Of a stretch of DNA of 55,063 nt, positions 1-10,587 are shown piece by piece; the stretch's first letter is position 1; each line of letters opens with the position of its first letter. This DNA is from an uncultured Bradyrhizobium sp. (GTDB lineage: Bacteria > Pseudomonadota > Alphaproteobacteria > Rhizobiales > Xanthobacteraceae). Made by a program: the position numbers and the translations under genes. The stretch lies in the NCBI RefSeq assembly GCF_936928535.1, contig NZ_CAKZHY010000017.1:1-55063 (forward strand). The letters run 5' to 3'. The notes below the pieces were generated by a model, which was not told where the DNA came from, did no database searches, and saw only the letters and a list, made by a program, of their open reading frames with translations.

Positions 1-82
1 CCGTCTCGACGGCCAGCTCATGGTCGTCCTCGACGTCGATCGCGTCCTCGAGCTCAAGACTGAAGTGCAAATGGCTGCCTGA
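1..82 (+). CDS. cheW: CheW-like chemotaxis coupling protein, C-terminal fragment
   Basis: The window opens inside a reading frame (first complete codon at base 2) that ends at TGA 80-82. The 26 visible residues include LMVVLDVDRVLEL, which matches the last beta strand of CheW domains. CheW couples chemoreceptors to the CheA kinase in the cytoplasm. The gene is cut by the window edge. It sits 35 bases before cheY in the same direction, so it is likely in the same operon. It could instead be the CheW-like tail of CheA, but the short basic-acidic ending suits a free CheW. Confidence 0.6.
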   Translation, partial: RLDGQLMVVLDVDRVLELKTEVQMAA

Positions 83-117
83 ACTTTCACGAAAGACATT
101 TTAGCCGGAGATCCAAG

Positions 118-507
118 ATGAAGACCTGTTTGGTGGTTGACGATTCCAGCATCGTGCGCAAGGTCGCGCGCCGCATCGTCGAAGCGCTGGGCTTCCAAGT
201 CATTGAAGCGGAAGACGGCGTCGAGGCACTGGTTCATTGCAAGAAGGCTATGCCGGAGGCCGTCCTGCTGGACTGGAATATGCCCGTCATGGACGGCTTC
301 CAGTTCCTGGGCACGCTGCGCCGCATGCCCGGCGGCGAAGAGCCCAAGGTGGTGTTCTGCACCACCGAGAACGGCATCGACCACATCACGAAGGCGATGG
401 GTGGCGGCGCCAACGAGTACATCATGAAGCCGTTCGACAAGGACATCGTGTTGGCGAAGTTCCAGGAAGTCGGGCTGGTCGCGCGCGAAGAAGAGACCGC
501 GGCCTGA
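118..507 (+). CDS. cheY: CheY-type single-domain response regulator
   Basis: A 129-residue receiver domain with nothing else attached. The acidic pocket (D9, D10), phospho-acceptor D52 in LLDWNMP, T82/T83 and K104 in IMKPF are all present, so it should accept phosphate from CheA and act on the flagellar motor or on a phosphate sink. GGAG seven bases before the ATG supports the start. It lies between a CheW end and cheR, the usual chemotaxis order in rhizobia. The LDWNMP form (Trp after the Asp) is common in alphaproteobacterial CheY proteins of such clusters. Whether it is the motor-binding CheY cannot be told from sequence. Confidence 0.93.
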   Translation: MKTCLVVDDSSIVRKVARRIVEALGFQVIEAEDGVEALVHCKKAMPEAVLLDWNMPVMDGFQFLGTLRRMPGGEEPKVVFCTTENGIDHITKAMGGGANEYIMKPFDKDIVLAKFQEVGLVAREEETAA

Positions 508-540
508 AATCCACCCGTTAGTAGCGTCAAGAGGTGTCCT

Positions 541-1422
541 GTGAACTCGCCTGACTACGAGTATCTGCGTAAGCTGCTGAAAGAGCGCTCCGGCCTCGAC
601 CTGTCCGCGGACAAGCAATATCTGCTCGAAAGCCGCCTGCTGCCGCTGGCGCGCAAGGCCGGCCTGTCCGGTATCCCCGATCTCGTGCAGAAGCTGCAAG
701 GCGGCTCGAGCGCGCTGATCACCAGCGTGGTCGAAGCCATGACCACGAACGAGACCTTCTTCTTCCGCGACAAGGTCCCGTTCGATCATTTCCGCGACAC
801 CATCATGCCCGAGGTCCTCAAGGCCCGCGCGGCTCGCCGCAGCGTACGGATCTGGTGCGCCGCAGGCTCAACAGGGCAGGAGCCCTATTCGCTCGCCATG
901 GCCCTGAAGGAAATGGGTGGGGCGCTGACCGGCTGGCGCGTCGAGATCATCGCGACCGACCTCTCGCAGGAGGTGCTGGAGAAGGCCAAGTCGGGCGTCT
1001 ACAGCCAGTTCGAGGTGCAGCGCGGCCTGCCGATCCAGATGCTGATGAAATATTTCAAGCAGACTGGCGAGACCTGGCAGATTAACCCCGAGCTGCGGGC
1101 GATGATCCAGCATCGCCAGCTCAATCTGCTGCAGGATTTTTCCCATCTCGGCACGTTCGACGTCATCTTCTGCCGCAACGTCCTGATCTATTTCGATCAG
1201 GACACCAAGATCAACATCTTCAACCGCCTTGCCCGCCAGATCGAGCCCGACGGCTTCATGGTGCTCGGCGCCGCGGAGACCGTGGTCGGGCTGACCGATA
1301 CGTTCAAGCCGGTCGCCGATCGCCGCGGCCTCTACAGACCGAACGATCCGCGTGCCGCAGCGGCAAGGCCGGCGGTCGATGGTGTGGCAGCGCCCCGCGT
1401 CGCGGCCATGGCGGGACGATAG
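541..1422 (+). CDS. cheR: CheR protein-glutamate O-methyltransferase
   Basis: A 293-residue protein with the two CheR parts: an N-terminal helical domain (about residues 1-75) and a SAM-dependent methyltransferase domain. Visible motifs are TTNETFFFRD, the SAM-binding loop IWCAAGSTGQEPYS and the catalytic-region FDVIFCRNVLIYFD. It would methylate glutamates on chemoreceptors for adaptation. The start is GTG at 541, preceded by AGAGG six bases upstream. It follows cheY by 33 bases and is followed after two bases by the PilZ-like gene, so the run is one operon. The last 30 residues are an Ala/Arg-rich tail of unknown use. Confidence 0.95.
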   Translation: MNSPDYEYLRKLLKERSGLDLSADKQYLLESRLLPLARKAGLSGIPDLVQKLQGGSSALITSVVEAMTTNETFFFRDKVPFDHFRDTIMPEVLKARAARRSVRIWCAAGSTGQEPYSLAMALKEMGGALTGWRVEIIATDLSQEVLEKAKSGVYSQFEVQRGLPIQMLMKYFKQTGETWQINPELRAMIQHRQLNLLQDFSHLGTFDVIFCRNVLIYFDQDTKINIFNRLARQIEPDGFMVLGAAETVVGLTDTFKPVADRRGLYRPNDPRAAAARPAVDGVAAPRVAAMAGR

Positions 1423-1424
1423 GC

Positions 1425-1742
1425 ATGGCCGAAGAGGGCAAGGGCGCAGAGCGCGTCACGTTCAGTCGTGGTTATGATGTCTGCATCATGGCCATCGACG
1501 GCACGTGGCGCCGCGACTGTACGCTCAATGCGATTTCGGACACCGACGCCATCCTCACGGTCGAGGGCTCGATCCAGGGCTTGAACCTGAAGGAGTTCTT
1601 CCTGCTGCTGTCGTCGACCGGCCTTGCCTACCGTCGCTGCGAGCTGGTGCGCGTCAACGGCGCCGAGATGGACATCCAGTTCCTGCGCGGCAAGAACCGC
1701 AAGAAGCGCGGCCCCGCCGGCGGCCATGACGCGGCGGCGTGA
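1425..1742 (+). CDS. PilZ-like small protein linked to cheR
   Basis: 105 residues starting two bases after the cheR stop, so probably translated from the same message. The central beta-rich stretch looks like a PilZ domain, the family that binds cyclic di-GMP. However, the usual RxxxR motif is not clear and the second motif (D/N)xSxxG reads NAISDTDA, with Ala in place of Gly. Binding is therefore doubtful, and it may be a structural or protein-binding PilZ variant. The C-terminus is basic (GKNRKKRG). Its place in a chemotaxis operon suggests a link between motility and c-di-GMP signalling, but that is inference. Confidence 0.75.
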   Translation: MAEEGKGAERVTFSRGYDVCIMAIDGTWRRDCTLNAISDTDAILTVEGSIQGLNLKEFFLLLSSTGLAYRRCELVRVNGAEMDIQFLRGKNRKKRGPAGGHDAAA

Positions 1743-1884
1743 TCGCCACGCGCATCGTGCGGCCCTTGCCGGCAGATTGCTTCACATTTTCTGAAAACAT
1801 CCGAACGAATTCGCTGGCGCAGCTTTACGTGGCCTAAGCGCGTGCGATGTATCAATAAGCAGGTCGCAATTTCAGGGTCAGGCC

Positions 1885-2388
1885 ATGCCAAGAAGCTCTC
1901 TCTCCCCCATGTCGTCAAACCTGCCCGATGGTGCCGAGCGGCGCGCGCTTCAGCTCCTGGTGGTCGATGACGACGCCACGCAGCGCAGCCTGATCACGGT
2001 CGCTGCCAAGCAGGCCGGCCATGAAGTGGCCGTTGCTCCGTCGGTTGCGGAAGCCATCGAAAAGCTGCGTGCCGCGCGCTTCGACTGCGTGACGCTCGAC
2101 CTCGTGCTGGAAGACGGTGACGGCATCGACGTGCTGCGCGAGATGGCCGCGGCGAAATTCACCGGCTCGGTGATCGTGATCAGTGGCATGGACGGCAAGC
2201 GCCGCAGCGCCGCGCGCAGCTTCGCTCGCTCCGTCGGGATCGAGCTTCAAAGCCTGCCGAAGCCGCTCGATCTTGCTGCCCTGCGCATCAGCCTGGCCAA
2301 TCTCGGTAAGACCGCGATGGGACTGCCCACGATCCATACCTGGGGCGGCGTTGCGACCGACGCCATCGTGGAACGGCACCGCGCCTGA
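1885..2388 (+). CDS. Response regulator receiver protein
   Basis: 167 residues: a receiver domain (about 23-145) with DDD at 28-30, phospho-acceptor D72 (VTLDLVLEDGDG) and K126 in LPKPL, followed by about 25 residues with no recognisable output domain. AGGG lies before ATG 1885; the later in-frame ATG at 1909 has no ribosome site, so the first is kept. It would act by protein contact or as a phosphate sink. No kinase is adjacent; it lies 142 bases downstream of the chemotaxis genes in the same direction and may serve them or another kinase. Confidence 0.88.
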   Translation: MPRSSLSPMSSNLPDGAERRALQLLVVDDDATQRSLITVAAKQAGHEVAVAPSVAEAIEKLRAARFDCVTLDLVLEDGDGIDVLREMAAAKFTGSVIVISGMDGKRRSAARSFARSVGIELQSLPKPLDLAALRISLANLGKTAMGLPTIHTWGGVATDAIVERHRA

Positions 2389-2442
2389 GGCGCGGCGCTG
2401 CCATGCGGTCGGCTGCGGCAAATCGGCCGCATCTGTTGCCGC

Positions 2443-2760
2443 CTACGCGGGATTGCCAAATTCCGACAGCTTTTTCAGGGCGTGACCGAGCTCTGCCCGG
2501 CAGGCATTGAGGGCCGCGCTCGCCGTGGCAAAACGGGGTGTGACATCGTCGAGCACCACGATCTCGCTGGAACCCGGATCGGCGCTCAAGCTAGCGCTAT
2601 CGTCGTCAGTCTCCATGTCTTCCGAGGTCATGGCAGCGTCGATCAGACGCATGCTGATCTCGATGCGCGCGATCAGGGAGCGAAGTTCAGCCGCAATCAA
2701 CTGACGGCTGTCCGTATCAGCCATTGCGACGAGCGGGGGTGTGCCGGCGTAATTTAGCAT
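2443..2760 (-). CDS. Small hypothetical protein, acidic, helical
   Basis: 105 residues, MLNYAG... to ...SEFGNPA. I chose ATG 2760 because ACGGAGAAT stands just before it; the frame runs 30 bases further to 2790 without a better site. The protein has two probable helices (about 18-40 and 78-100) around an acidic linker (EDMETDDDSAS). No known domain is recognised. It is convergent with the preceding response regulator and divergent from the FixJ-like gene. The function is unknown. Confidence 0.65.
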   Translation of the reverse strand: MLNYAGTPPLVAMADTDSRQLIAAELRSLIARIEISMRLIDAAMTSEDMETDDDSASLSADPGSSEIVVLDDVTPRFATASAALNACRAELGHALKKLSEFGNPA

Positions 2761-2924
2761 GGATATTCTCCGTCCCCCGCAATAAGGCACCTCAGCGCTA
2801 CTTGTGCGTTAAGTTCATGTCCCGTACAAATGCGGGTGGGCCGAATCTGCGCCGAAAGCCATAAACGTCAGGCGCGGACGCGAGTCCTTGAATGCCGGCG
2901 TGGCTTGGCGAATGGACGTGGCAC

Positions 2925-3560
2925 ATGGTCGAACAAAGCTCCCGTGGTGAGATCTTCGTGGTCGATGACGACCCTGCTGTTCGCGACACCTTGTCGATGG
3001 TGTTGAAGGCGGCGGGCTATGAGGTGATCTGTTTTGCGGACGGTGCGGCACTGCTGTCCGTTGCACGAAACCGGACACCGGCTGCGATCTTGCTCGACGT
3101 GCACATTCCCGGAAAGTCGGGCCTCGACATTCTGAAGGAGCTGCACGGCGAGGACTATCCGGCTCCGATCTTCATGATCTCCGGGCAGGGTGACATCGCG
3201 ATGGCGGTGGGGGCGATCAAGAGCGGCGCGCTGGATTTCATCGAGAAGCCGTTTCGCGGCAGCGAGATCGTGGGCCGGCTGGACGAGGCGATCGGCGCTT
3301 ATGCACGCAGGCAGGCAGAGAACGCCTCGCCGAAATTCGGCTCACTGCATTTCCCCGGACGCGAGCCGCTGACCCGCAGGGAGCGCGAAGTGCTCGAGCA
3401 ATTCGCTGCCGGCGCTTCCAACAAGGAAGCCGGCCGCACGCTCGGCATCAGCCCGCGTACCATCGAGGATCACCGCGCCAACATCATGAAGAAGCTCGGC
3501 GCCCGCAATGCCGCCGACCTGATCCGCATCGTGATGACCGCAGCCCAGCGCGCGTCGTAG
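2925..3560 (+). CDS. FixJ/NarL-type response regulator
   Basis: From ATG 2925 the protein has 211 residues: an N-terminal receiver (DDD at 14-16, phospho-acceptor D58 in LLDVHIPG, K in IEKPF) and a C-terminal LuxR-type helix-turn-helix (LTRREREVLEQFAAG ... SPRTIEDHRANIMKKLG). This is the FixJ subfamily layout of DNA-binding regulators activated by a PAS histidine kinase. The frame opens at ATG 2892, but the added 11 residues are not part of the receiver fold, so the later start is preferred; neither has a strong ribosome site. The cognate kinase may be the hybrid kinase downstream, on the opposite strand. Confidence 0.88.
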   Translation: MVEQSSRGEIFVVDDDPAVRDTLSMVLKAAGYEVICFADGAALLSVARNRTPAAILLDVHIPGKSGLDILKELHGEDYPAPIFMISGQGDIAMAVGAIKSGALDFIEKPFRGSEIVGRLDEAIGAYARRQAENASPKFGSLHFPGREPLTRREREVLEQFAAGASNKEAGRTLGISPRTIEDHRANIMKKLGARNAADLIRIVMTAAQRAS

Positions 3561-3573
3561 GCATTGTCTCTCT

Positions 3574-3703
3574 TGCCCCGGACGCAGCGCGTCACGCAGT
3601 GATGCGCTGCAGAGCCGGGGCCCATTTCTCCGGTTTCAAATCTCGCAATTCTGGGTCCCGGCTCTGTACAGCAGCGCTCTCGCGCTGCAGTGCGTCCGGG
3701 ACA
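3574..3703. repeat. Long imperfect palindrome between convergent genes
   Basis: The left arm starts GCCCCGGACGCAGCGCG and ends AGAGCCGGGGCCCA. The right arm, TGGGTCCCGGCTCTG to TGCGTCCGGGA, is nearly its reverse complement, with a short AT-richer centre. It lies between two convergent genes and could fold into a long stem-loop that ends transcription from both sides. The form matches intergenic palindromes common in Bradyrhizobium and Rhodopseudomonas. Confidence 0.75.
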
Positions 3704-3715
3704 TGAGAGCGCTTC

Positions 3716-6700
3716 TCACCCACTCAGCGCCCTGCGGATGATCCGCGCCAGGTCCGATTTCCGATAAGGCTTCGCCAGCAGCAGCACGCCTGAATCCAGC
3801 CGGCCGTGATGGATGATCGCGTTCTCGGTATAGCCTGACGTGTAGACCACCTTGAGATCGGGCCGGGTCTTCAGCACCTCGTCGGCGAGCTGCCGTCCGT
3901 TCATCTTGCCGGGCATGATCACGTCGGTGAACAGCAGATCGAACCGCTTGCCCCTGGCGACGATCGCGAGCGCCTCCGCGGCATTGGCCGCCTGCAGGGT
4001 GACGTAGCCCAGCGAATGCAATTGGGCCAGCACATAGTCGCGCACCAGCCGGTCGTCCTCGACCACCAGGATGATCTCGTGCCCGCCCTCGATCGAAGCA
4101 GGCGTCACGCCTTCGCTGACCGCCGCCGGTATCTTGCCCGGCGGCAAGTACATCTTGATCGTGGTGCCGTGGCCTTCCTCGCTGTAGATCTTGATGTGGC
4201 CCGCGGACTGCTTGATGAAGCCGTAGACCATCGAGAGGCCGAGGCCGGTGCCCTTGCCCGGTCCCTTCGAGGTGAAGAAGGGATCGAATACGCGCGCCAG
4301 CATGTGGGACGGAATGCCACTGCCGGTGTCGCTCACCGCGATCAGCACGTAGTGACCGGGCGGGACGTCGTTGGCGCTGGCATAGACCTCGTCGAGATAG
4401 GCAGCGCCCGTCTCCACGATCAACTTGCCCCCGCCGGGCATCGCGTCGCGCGCGTTGAGCGCGAGGTTGAGGATCGCCGTGGTGAGCTGGTTCGGGTCGA
4501 CGACCGCGACGCAGCTCTCGTCCTCGAACACGGATTCGATCTGGATCTGCTCGCCCAGCGTCGGCCGTAACAGCTTCGCAGTGTCGATGACCAGCGAATT
4601 GATGTCGGTCTCGCGCGGCTGCAGCGGCTGCTTGCGGGCAAAGGCGAGCAGGTGCTGGGTCAGCTCGGCGCCGCGGCCGGCAGCCTCGTCGATCATCTTC
4701 GTGATCGCCGCAAGCCCCGGATCCTTGGCCACCGCGTCGGCCAGGATTTCGATCGTCCCGGTGATGACGGTGAGGATGTTGTTGAAATCGTGCGCCACGC
4801 CGCCGGTGAGCTGGCCGACCGCCTCCATCTTTTCGGCGTGGCGAACCCGCTCCTCCGCGGCGATCTTGTCGGTGAGATCGCGGTAGAACGAATTCAGAAA
4901 GACGCCGTCGCGTTGCCGGAGCGCGGTGGCGCTCAGCTCGGCCGTGAATTCCTTGCCGTCGCGCCGCTGCACCAGGAGTTCGCGCCGGGGGCTGGGTAGC
5001 GTTTGTTCCCCGGAATCAAGAAAGACCTGGAGTCTGGCCAAGATCCCTTCCCGTTCGCTGGGGGCAATGAAGAGATCCAGTGCATTCTTGCCGATTGCCT
5101 CTTCACGCGGCCAACCGAAGAGCTTCTCGGCCTGCGAGTTCCAGATCAGGATGGTACCGATCTGGTCTGTCTGGGTGAAAGCGTCGATCGCGGTCTCGAC
5201 GATATTGCGCGCCAGTTGCTCGTTGTCGCGAAGCGATTCGGCAGCCAGCCTCGCCTCGGTCATGTCGCGTCCGACGAAGAAGTACCGCCTGGCCTGATCC
5301 GACCAGTTGCCGAGCCAGGACAGCCAGACCTCGCGGCCGCTCTTGTGGAAGCAGCGCGTGTCGGCGAGCTTCGGATGTCCGCCGCGCCGAAGCTCGCGCA
5401 TCTCCTCGCGGGATTGCTCGAGATGCGCGGGATGGATGAAATCGACGCCGCTGCGCCCGATCATCTCGTCGGGCGGGTAACCGAGAATGGTCTCGCTGCT
5501 CGGGCTCATCTGCACGATATAGCCGCGCGAGTTCATGATCATGATCAGATCCTGCGAGGTGTCGAACAGCTGCCGTCGCTCCTCCAGCTGCTGCTGCAGC
5601 GCCCGCTCCGCGCGGCGCGCGTCGGTCAGGCTGCGCGCGGACCCCGAGGCGCCGATGACCTCGCCCGACGGTGCCCTGATCGGCGACAGGCCGAGTGAGA
5701 TCTCGACCGGCGTGCCGTCCTTGCGCAGCCGGACCGTCTCGAAGCGTTCGACCGTCTCGCCCCTCGAGATCAGCGCCAGATAGTCCCTGCCCTGCTCTCG
5801 GCGGTCGGGCGGGACAATGATCGAGGTGGGCTTCCCGATCGCTTCGTTCGCCTGATATCCATAGAGCCGTTCGGCGGCAGGATTCCAGCCGGTGATGATG
5901 GCATCGAGGGATTGCATCACGATCGCATCGTCGGATGATTCCACGGCGGCGCTGAACAGGAGCTCGCGCGTCGCATGATGGCTTCGTGCGGCCTCGGTGC
6001 GCCGATGCTCCTGGACCTCGCGTTCGAGAGCGGCTGCCTTCGCGCGCGTTTCCTCGACCATCTGGGCAAAGGCGCGCGCCAGCGCGCCGGTCTCGCCGCT
6101 CGCGTCGACCGGAATGTCCGCCGGCCGCCCGTTGCCGATAGCTTCCACCGCCGTGGTCAGGCGGGTGATCGGGCGCGTCAATGAGCGTGCGAGCAGCACC
6201 GCGAGTGAAGCTGCGGCGAACACCGCAAGCATGCCGACCAGCAAGGAGGTTTTCTGAATCGCGGCCGGCACGCGGCCGAAGACGGCCGGCGGAATCGTCT
6301 CGATGATTCCAATCCAATCCGCATTCGCGAGCAGCGCCGGCGCAAGTGCCGCGCCGCTCGGCCGGCCGGTGGAATCGGTGGTGAGCTGCGCGGACACGTC
6401 CCGCGTGCCGACCAGGGCTGCAAAGAAGGGAAAATCATTGCGCCAATTGCCAGGGTGGCCACGCAATGAACCGAACTCCCGTGCGGGGTCGGGATGAACG
6501 AGATAGTCGCCGCGCGCGTTCACGACGTAGATCGCGCCCCCAGAGCTCGTCGTCGAGCGGATGCGGTCGAGCGCCGGACGCATGTCGACATTGGCGATGA
6601 TGATGCCGAACGGCTTGCCGTCAGATGTGAACAGTGGCGTCCCGACCCGGAGGGTCGGAATGTGCAACTCCGTGGTCCCGCCGCGGTGCGTCGCCAGATC

Positions 6701-7312
6701 GATTGGCGAAACATAGATCTCGCCAGGCGCGAGCCGGATGGTTTCCTGGAAGTAGGATCGCTCGATCTTGTGCTCCAGCTCGCTGTTGGGAACGATCCGC
6801 GCTGTTCCGTTCGGGCCGGAACGATCGACGCGGACCAGCTCGCGCTGATCGTCGTCAAGACCGATGATCCGAAACTGCCCGTAGCTGGGCTTGGCCTCGA
6901 TCTCGGCCGCGAGCCGTGCCGCGATGCGATCGCGCCAGGTTTGCTCGGACACGCCGTCGAGCGCGTCGATACCGCCACCGACGTGAGCACGGATCAGGCC
7001 GTTGATGGCCGCGGCGGAGCGGTAGCCGGTCAAATCGCCGCGCACTCCGGCAACGTAGGATTCGAGATTATTGGCCAAGAGGCGCGTCTGGGCTTCGACG
7101 CGCTCCAGCACGCGCGGAATGACCGCCTGCGTGATGCTGCGGTAGCCCAGCCAGCCGACCGCAGCCACCGTAACCGCCACCAGCAGGATCATCGCGGCGG
7201 CCAGTCGGGTTGCCAGCGTCATGGAGATCCTTGCAGGACTCCCTGGATGATCGAGCCTGTTCTGGCCTTGAGCGGCGGAGGTGCTCCCATCACCGGCGGC
7301 TGGCGCTGACAT
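3716..7312 (-). CDS. Membrane hybrid sensor histidine kinase (Cache-HAMP-PAS3-HisKA-HATPase-REC)
   Basis: 1198 residues. Order: membrane helix (about 38-57), extracytoplasmic Cache-type sensor (60-350), second helix (355-376), HAMP (376-430), three PAS domains (about 450-815), HisKA with phosphorylated His 841 (GGVAHDFNN), HATPase with N box (LNLALNARDAMPGGG), G1 (VSDTGSGI) and G2 (GTGLGLSMVYGF), and a receiver with D1130. All catalytic residues are present. ATG 7312 overlaps the end of the upstream receiver gene by 23 bases and has GAGGGG before it. ATG 7222 (MTLATRL, with AAGGA) is an alternative that removes a 30-residue polar leader. It would sense an external small molecule and pass phosphate through its own receiver to the neighbouring receiver or another partner. 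Confidence 0.92.
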   Translation of the reverse strand: MSAPAAGDGSTSAAQGQNRLDHPGSPARISMTLATRLAAAMILLVAVTVAAVGWLGYRSITQAVIPRVLERVEAQTRLLANNLESYVAGVRGDLTGYRSAAAINGLIRAHVGGGIDALDGVSEQTWRDRIAARLAAEIEAKPSYGQFRIIGLDDDQRELVRVDRSGPNGTARIVPNSELEHKIERSYFQETIRLAPGEIYVSPIDLATHRGGTTELHIPTLRVGTPLFTSDGKPFGIIIANVDMRPALDRIRSTTSSGGAIYVVNARGDYLVHPDPAREFGSLRGHPGNWRNDFPFFAALVGTRDVSAQLTTDSTGRPSGAALAPALLANADWIGIIETIPPAVFGRVPAAIQKTSLLVGMLAVFAAASLAVLLARSLTRPITRLTTAVEAIGNGRPADIPVDASGETGALARAFAQMVEETRAKAAALEREVQEHRRTEAARSHHATRELLFSAAVESSDDAIVMQSLDAIITGWNPAAERLYGYQANEAIGKPTSIIVPPDRREQGRDYLALISRGETVERFETVRLRKDGTPVEISLGLSPIRAPSGEVIGASGSARSLTDARRAERALQQQLEERRQLFDTSQDLIMIMNSRGYIVQMSPSSETILGYPPDEMIGRSGVDFIHPAHLEQSREEMRELRRGGHPKLADTRCFHKSGREVWLSWLGNWSDQARRYFFVGRDMTEARLAAESLRDNEQLARNIVETAIDAFTQTDQIGTILIWNSQAEKLFGWPREEAIGKNALDLFIAPSEREGILARLQVFLDSGEQTLPSPRRELLVQRRDGKEFTAELSATALRQRDGVFLNSFYRDLTDKIAAEERVRHAEKMEAVGQLTGGVAHDFNNILTVITGTIEILADAVAKDPGLAAITKMIDEAAGRGAELTQHLLAFARKQPLQPRETDINSLVIDTAKLLRPTLGEQIQIESVFEDESCVAVVDPNQLTTAILNLALNARDAMPGGGKLIVETGAAYLDEVYASANDVPPGHYVLIAVSDTGSGIPSHMLARVFDPFFTSKGPGKGTGLGLSMVYGFIKQSAGHIKIYSEEGHGTTIKMYLPPGKIPAAVSEGVTPASIEGGHEIILVVEDDRLVRDYVLAQLHSLGYVTLQAANAAEALAIVARGKRFDLLFTDVIMPGKMNGRQLADEVLKTRPDLKVVYTSGYTENAIIHHGRLDSGVLLLAKPYRKSDLARIIRRALSG

Positions 7313-7709
7313 CGGACCCCTCAGACTCGCCCGCCTTCAGGCAATTGTCGACCGCCGCCAGCAGCGCGTCGGCCCGAAACGGCTTCTGCAAGCTCGCGAC
7401 GGCGCCAAGCTTGGTCGCCATCTTCAGGAAATCCGGCTCGGCATAGGCATCCGGCGTGATCGAGCGGCCGGAAATGACGATGATCGGAATGGTCGGCTGC
7501 AGAGCCCGGACGTGGCGCATCGTCTCCAGCCCGTCCATGCCCGGCATGTAGATGTCGAGGAACAGCAGGTCGAACTGGTTGTCGTCGAACAAAGCAAGCC
7601 CTTTGCGACCGTCGCCCGCGACCGTCACGCGGTGACCGGCCCGCTCCAGCAGCAGCCGGATTGTCAACTGAACGGCGGGGTCGTCATCCACGATCAGGAT
7701 GTTGGCCAC
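7290..7709 (-). CDS. Single-domain response regulator coupled to the hybrid kinase
   Basis: 139 residues from GTG 7709 (VANILIVDDDP), which has GGAGG nine bases upstream. The open frame extends to 7964, but the extra 85 residues have no receiver character and lie in the divergent promoter region, so the GTG is preferred. The receiver has the DDD triad, phospho-acceptor in FLDIYMPGMDG and K in LQKPF. Its 3' end overlaps the kinase start, suggesting translational coupling and a kinase-regulator pair. With no output domain it may act as a phosphorelay intermediate or by protein contact. Confidence 0.85.
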   Translation of the reverse strand: MANILIVDDDPAVQLTIRLLLERAGHRVTVAGDGRKGLALFDDNQFDLLFLDIYMPGMDGLETMRHVRALQPTIPIIVISGRSITPDAYAEPDFLKMATKLGAVASLQKPFRADALLAAVDNCLKAGESEGSDVSASRR

Positions 7710-7859
7710 CTCTAAAGCCCTCCGGGGGCGGCCAGGAAAGCTCCCAGCGTCCCAAATCAAAGCCTGAAATGCGAAATTGTTGCGCGGATCGGGGCCGTCC
7801 TGCAAGCACTTCACAGTTCCTCGCCATGGTGAGGCCCGATATTGCATCGCACGAGAACA

Positions 7860-7879
7860 TATGCACCTCTGCGTGCATA
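7860..7879. promoter_or_regulatory. Inverted repeat in a divergent promoter region
   Basis: TATGCAC and GTGCATA form a perfect 7-base inverted repeat around a 6-base centre. It stands 90 bases before the dehydratase start, between two divergently transcribed genes. It could be an operator for a sugar-acid-responsive regulator, but no regulator gene is adjacent. The function is inferred from position only. Confidence 0.35.
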
Positions 7880-7969
7880 GCAGGGGCCCGGTTCGCGCGC
7901 CGCAGGACGCCTTGCGAGGGATAGATGGCCTGTGAGAAGAGCAGGCAGATTTCTCGACGGACAAGGATC

Positions 7970-9706
<1,737 letters not shown>

Positions 9707-9710
9707 CCTA

Positions 9711-9814
9711 TCGTCGTTCCGGGGCGATGCGAAGCATCGAACCCGGAACCTCGAGATTCTCAGGTGCGCAATTGCGCACCGTGGTTCGCGCTATCGCGCG
9801 CCCCGGAATGACGA
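9711..9814. repeat. Palindromic intergenic repeat (CCCCGGAATGAC family)
   Basis: The ends TCGTCGTTCCGGGGCG (9711) and CGCCCCGGAATGACGA (9799) are inverted with one mismatch, and the interior holds smaller hairpins such as GGTGCGCAATTGCGCACC. A second copy lies at 50051-50155. Here it separates the dehydratase from the RraA gene, so it would be part of a joint transcript if they are co-transcribed. Confidence 0.75.
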
Positions 9815-9829
9815 CAGAGAGAGAAAAAA

Positions 9830-10549
9830 ATGTCCAAACTTTCCGAAGCCACCCGCACCAAGCTCAAATCCGTCTCCACGGCGACCGTCGCCACCGCGCT
9901 GTTCAAGCGCGGCCTGCGCATCCAGATGATCCAGGATGTGCATCCCGTCGGTCCGGACCAGCCGACCATGGTCGGCGAGGCCTTCACGCTGCGCTACATG
10001 CCGGCGCGCGAGGATCTCAACACCATCGATGTCTTTAAGGACCGTTCGCATCCGCAGCGCAAGGCAGTCGAGGACTGCCCATCCGGTGCCGTGCTGGTGA
10101 TGGACAGCCGCAAGGACGCGCGCGCGGCCTCGGCTGGCGCGATCCTGGTGACGCGGTTGATGAAGCGCGGTGTCGCCGGCGTCGTCACCGATGGCGGCTT
10201 TCGCGACTCCGCCGAGATCGCCAAGCTCGGCATTCCCGCTTACCATCACCGCCCGAGTGCGCCGACCAATCTGACGCTGCATCAGGCGATCGAGATCAAC
10301 GTTCCCATCGGCTGCGGTGACGCGCCGGTGTTTCCCGGCGACGTCATCTTGGGCGACGCCGACGGCGTCATCGTGATCCCGGCGCATCTTGCCGACGAGA
10401 TCGCCAACGAGACTTTCGAGATGACCGCGTTCGAGGATTTCGTCACAGAGGAAGTCGGCAAGGGCCGCGGCATCTTCGGCCTCTATCCCGCGACCGATCC
10501 GCAAACGCTCACCGATTTCGCGGCGTGGCGGAAGAAGAACGGAAGGTAG
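9830..10549 (+). CDS. RraA family protein (HMG/oxaloacetate-type aldolase or RNase regulator fold)
   Basis: 239 residues. The fold is recognised from GVAGVVTDGGFRDSAEI, which carries the Arg-Asp pair that binds metal and substrate in 4-hydroxy-4-methyl-2-oxoglutarate aldolases, and from GDVILGDADGVIVIP near the end. RNase E inhibition is typical only of the shorter enterobacterial RraA, so an aldolase or lyase role on a keto-acid is more likely. It follows the sugar-acid dehydratase after 123 bases that contain a palindromic repeat. AGAGAGAG lies before the ATG. Together the two genes could convert a sugar acid to a 2-keto-3-deoxy acid and then cleave it. Confidence 0.85.
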   Translation: MSKLSEATRTKLKSVSTATVATALFKRGLRIQMIQDVHPVGPDQPTMVGEAFTLRYMPAREDLNTIDVFKDRSHPQRKAVEDCPSGAVLVMDSRKDARAASAGAILVTRLMKRGVAGVVTDGGFRDSAEIAKLGIPAYHHRPSAPTNLTLHQAIEINVPIGCGDAPVFPGDVILGDADGVIVIPAHLADEIANETFEMTAFEDFVTEEVGKGRGIFGLYPATDPQTLTDFAAWRKKNGR

Positions 10550-10587
10550 GCGACGGCCCCAAGCACAACCGCCTGCGCCGGGCTGCC

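Noticed and set aside
7710..7964. N-terminal extension of the response regulator frame
   Set aside because: The 85 added residues have no receiver features and cover the divergent promoter area; GTG 7709 has a good ribosome site.
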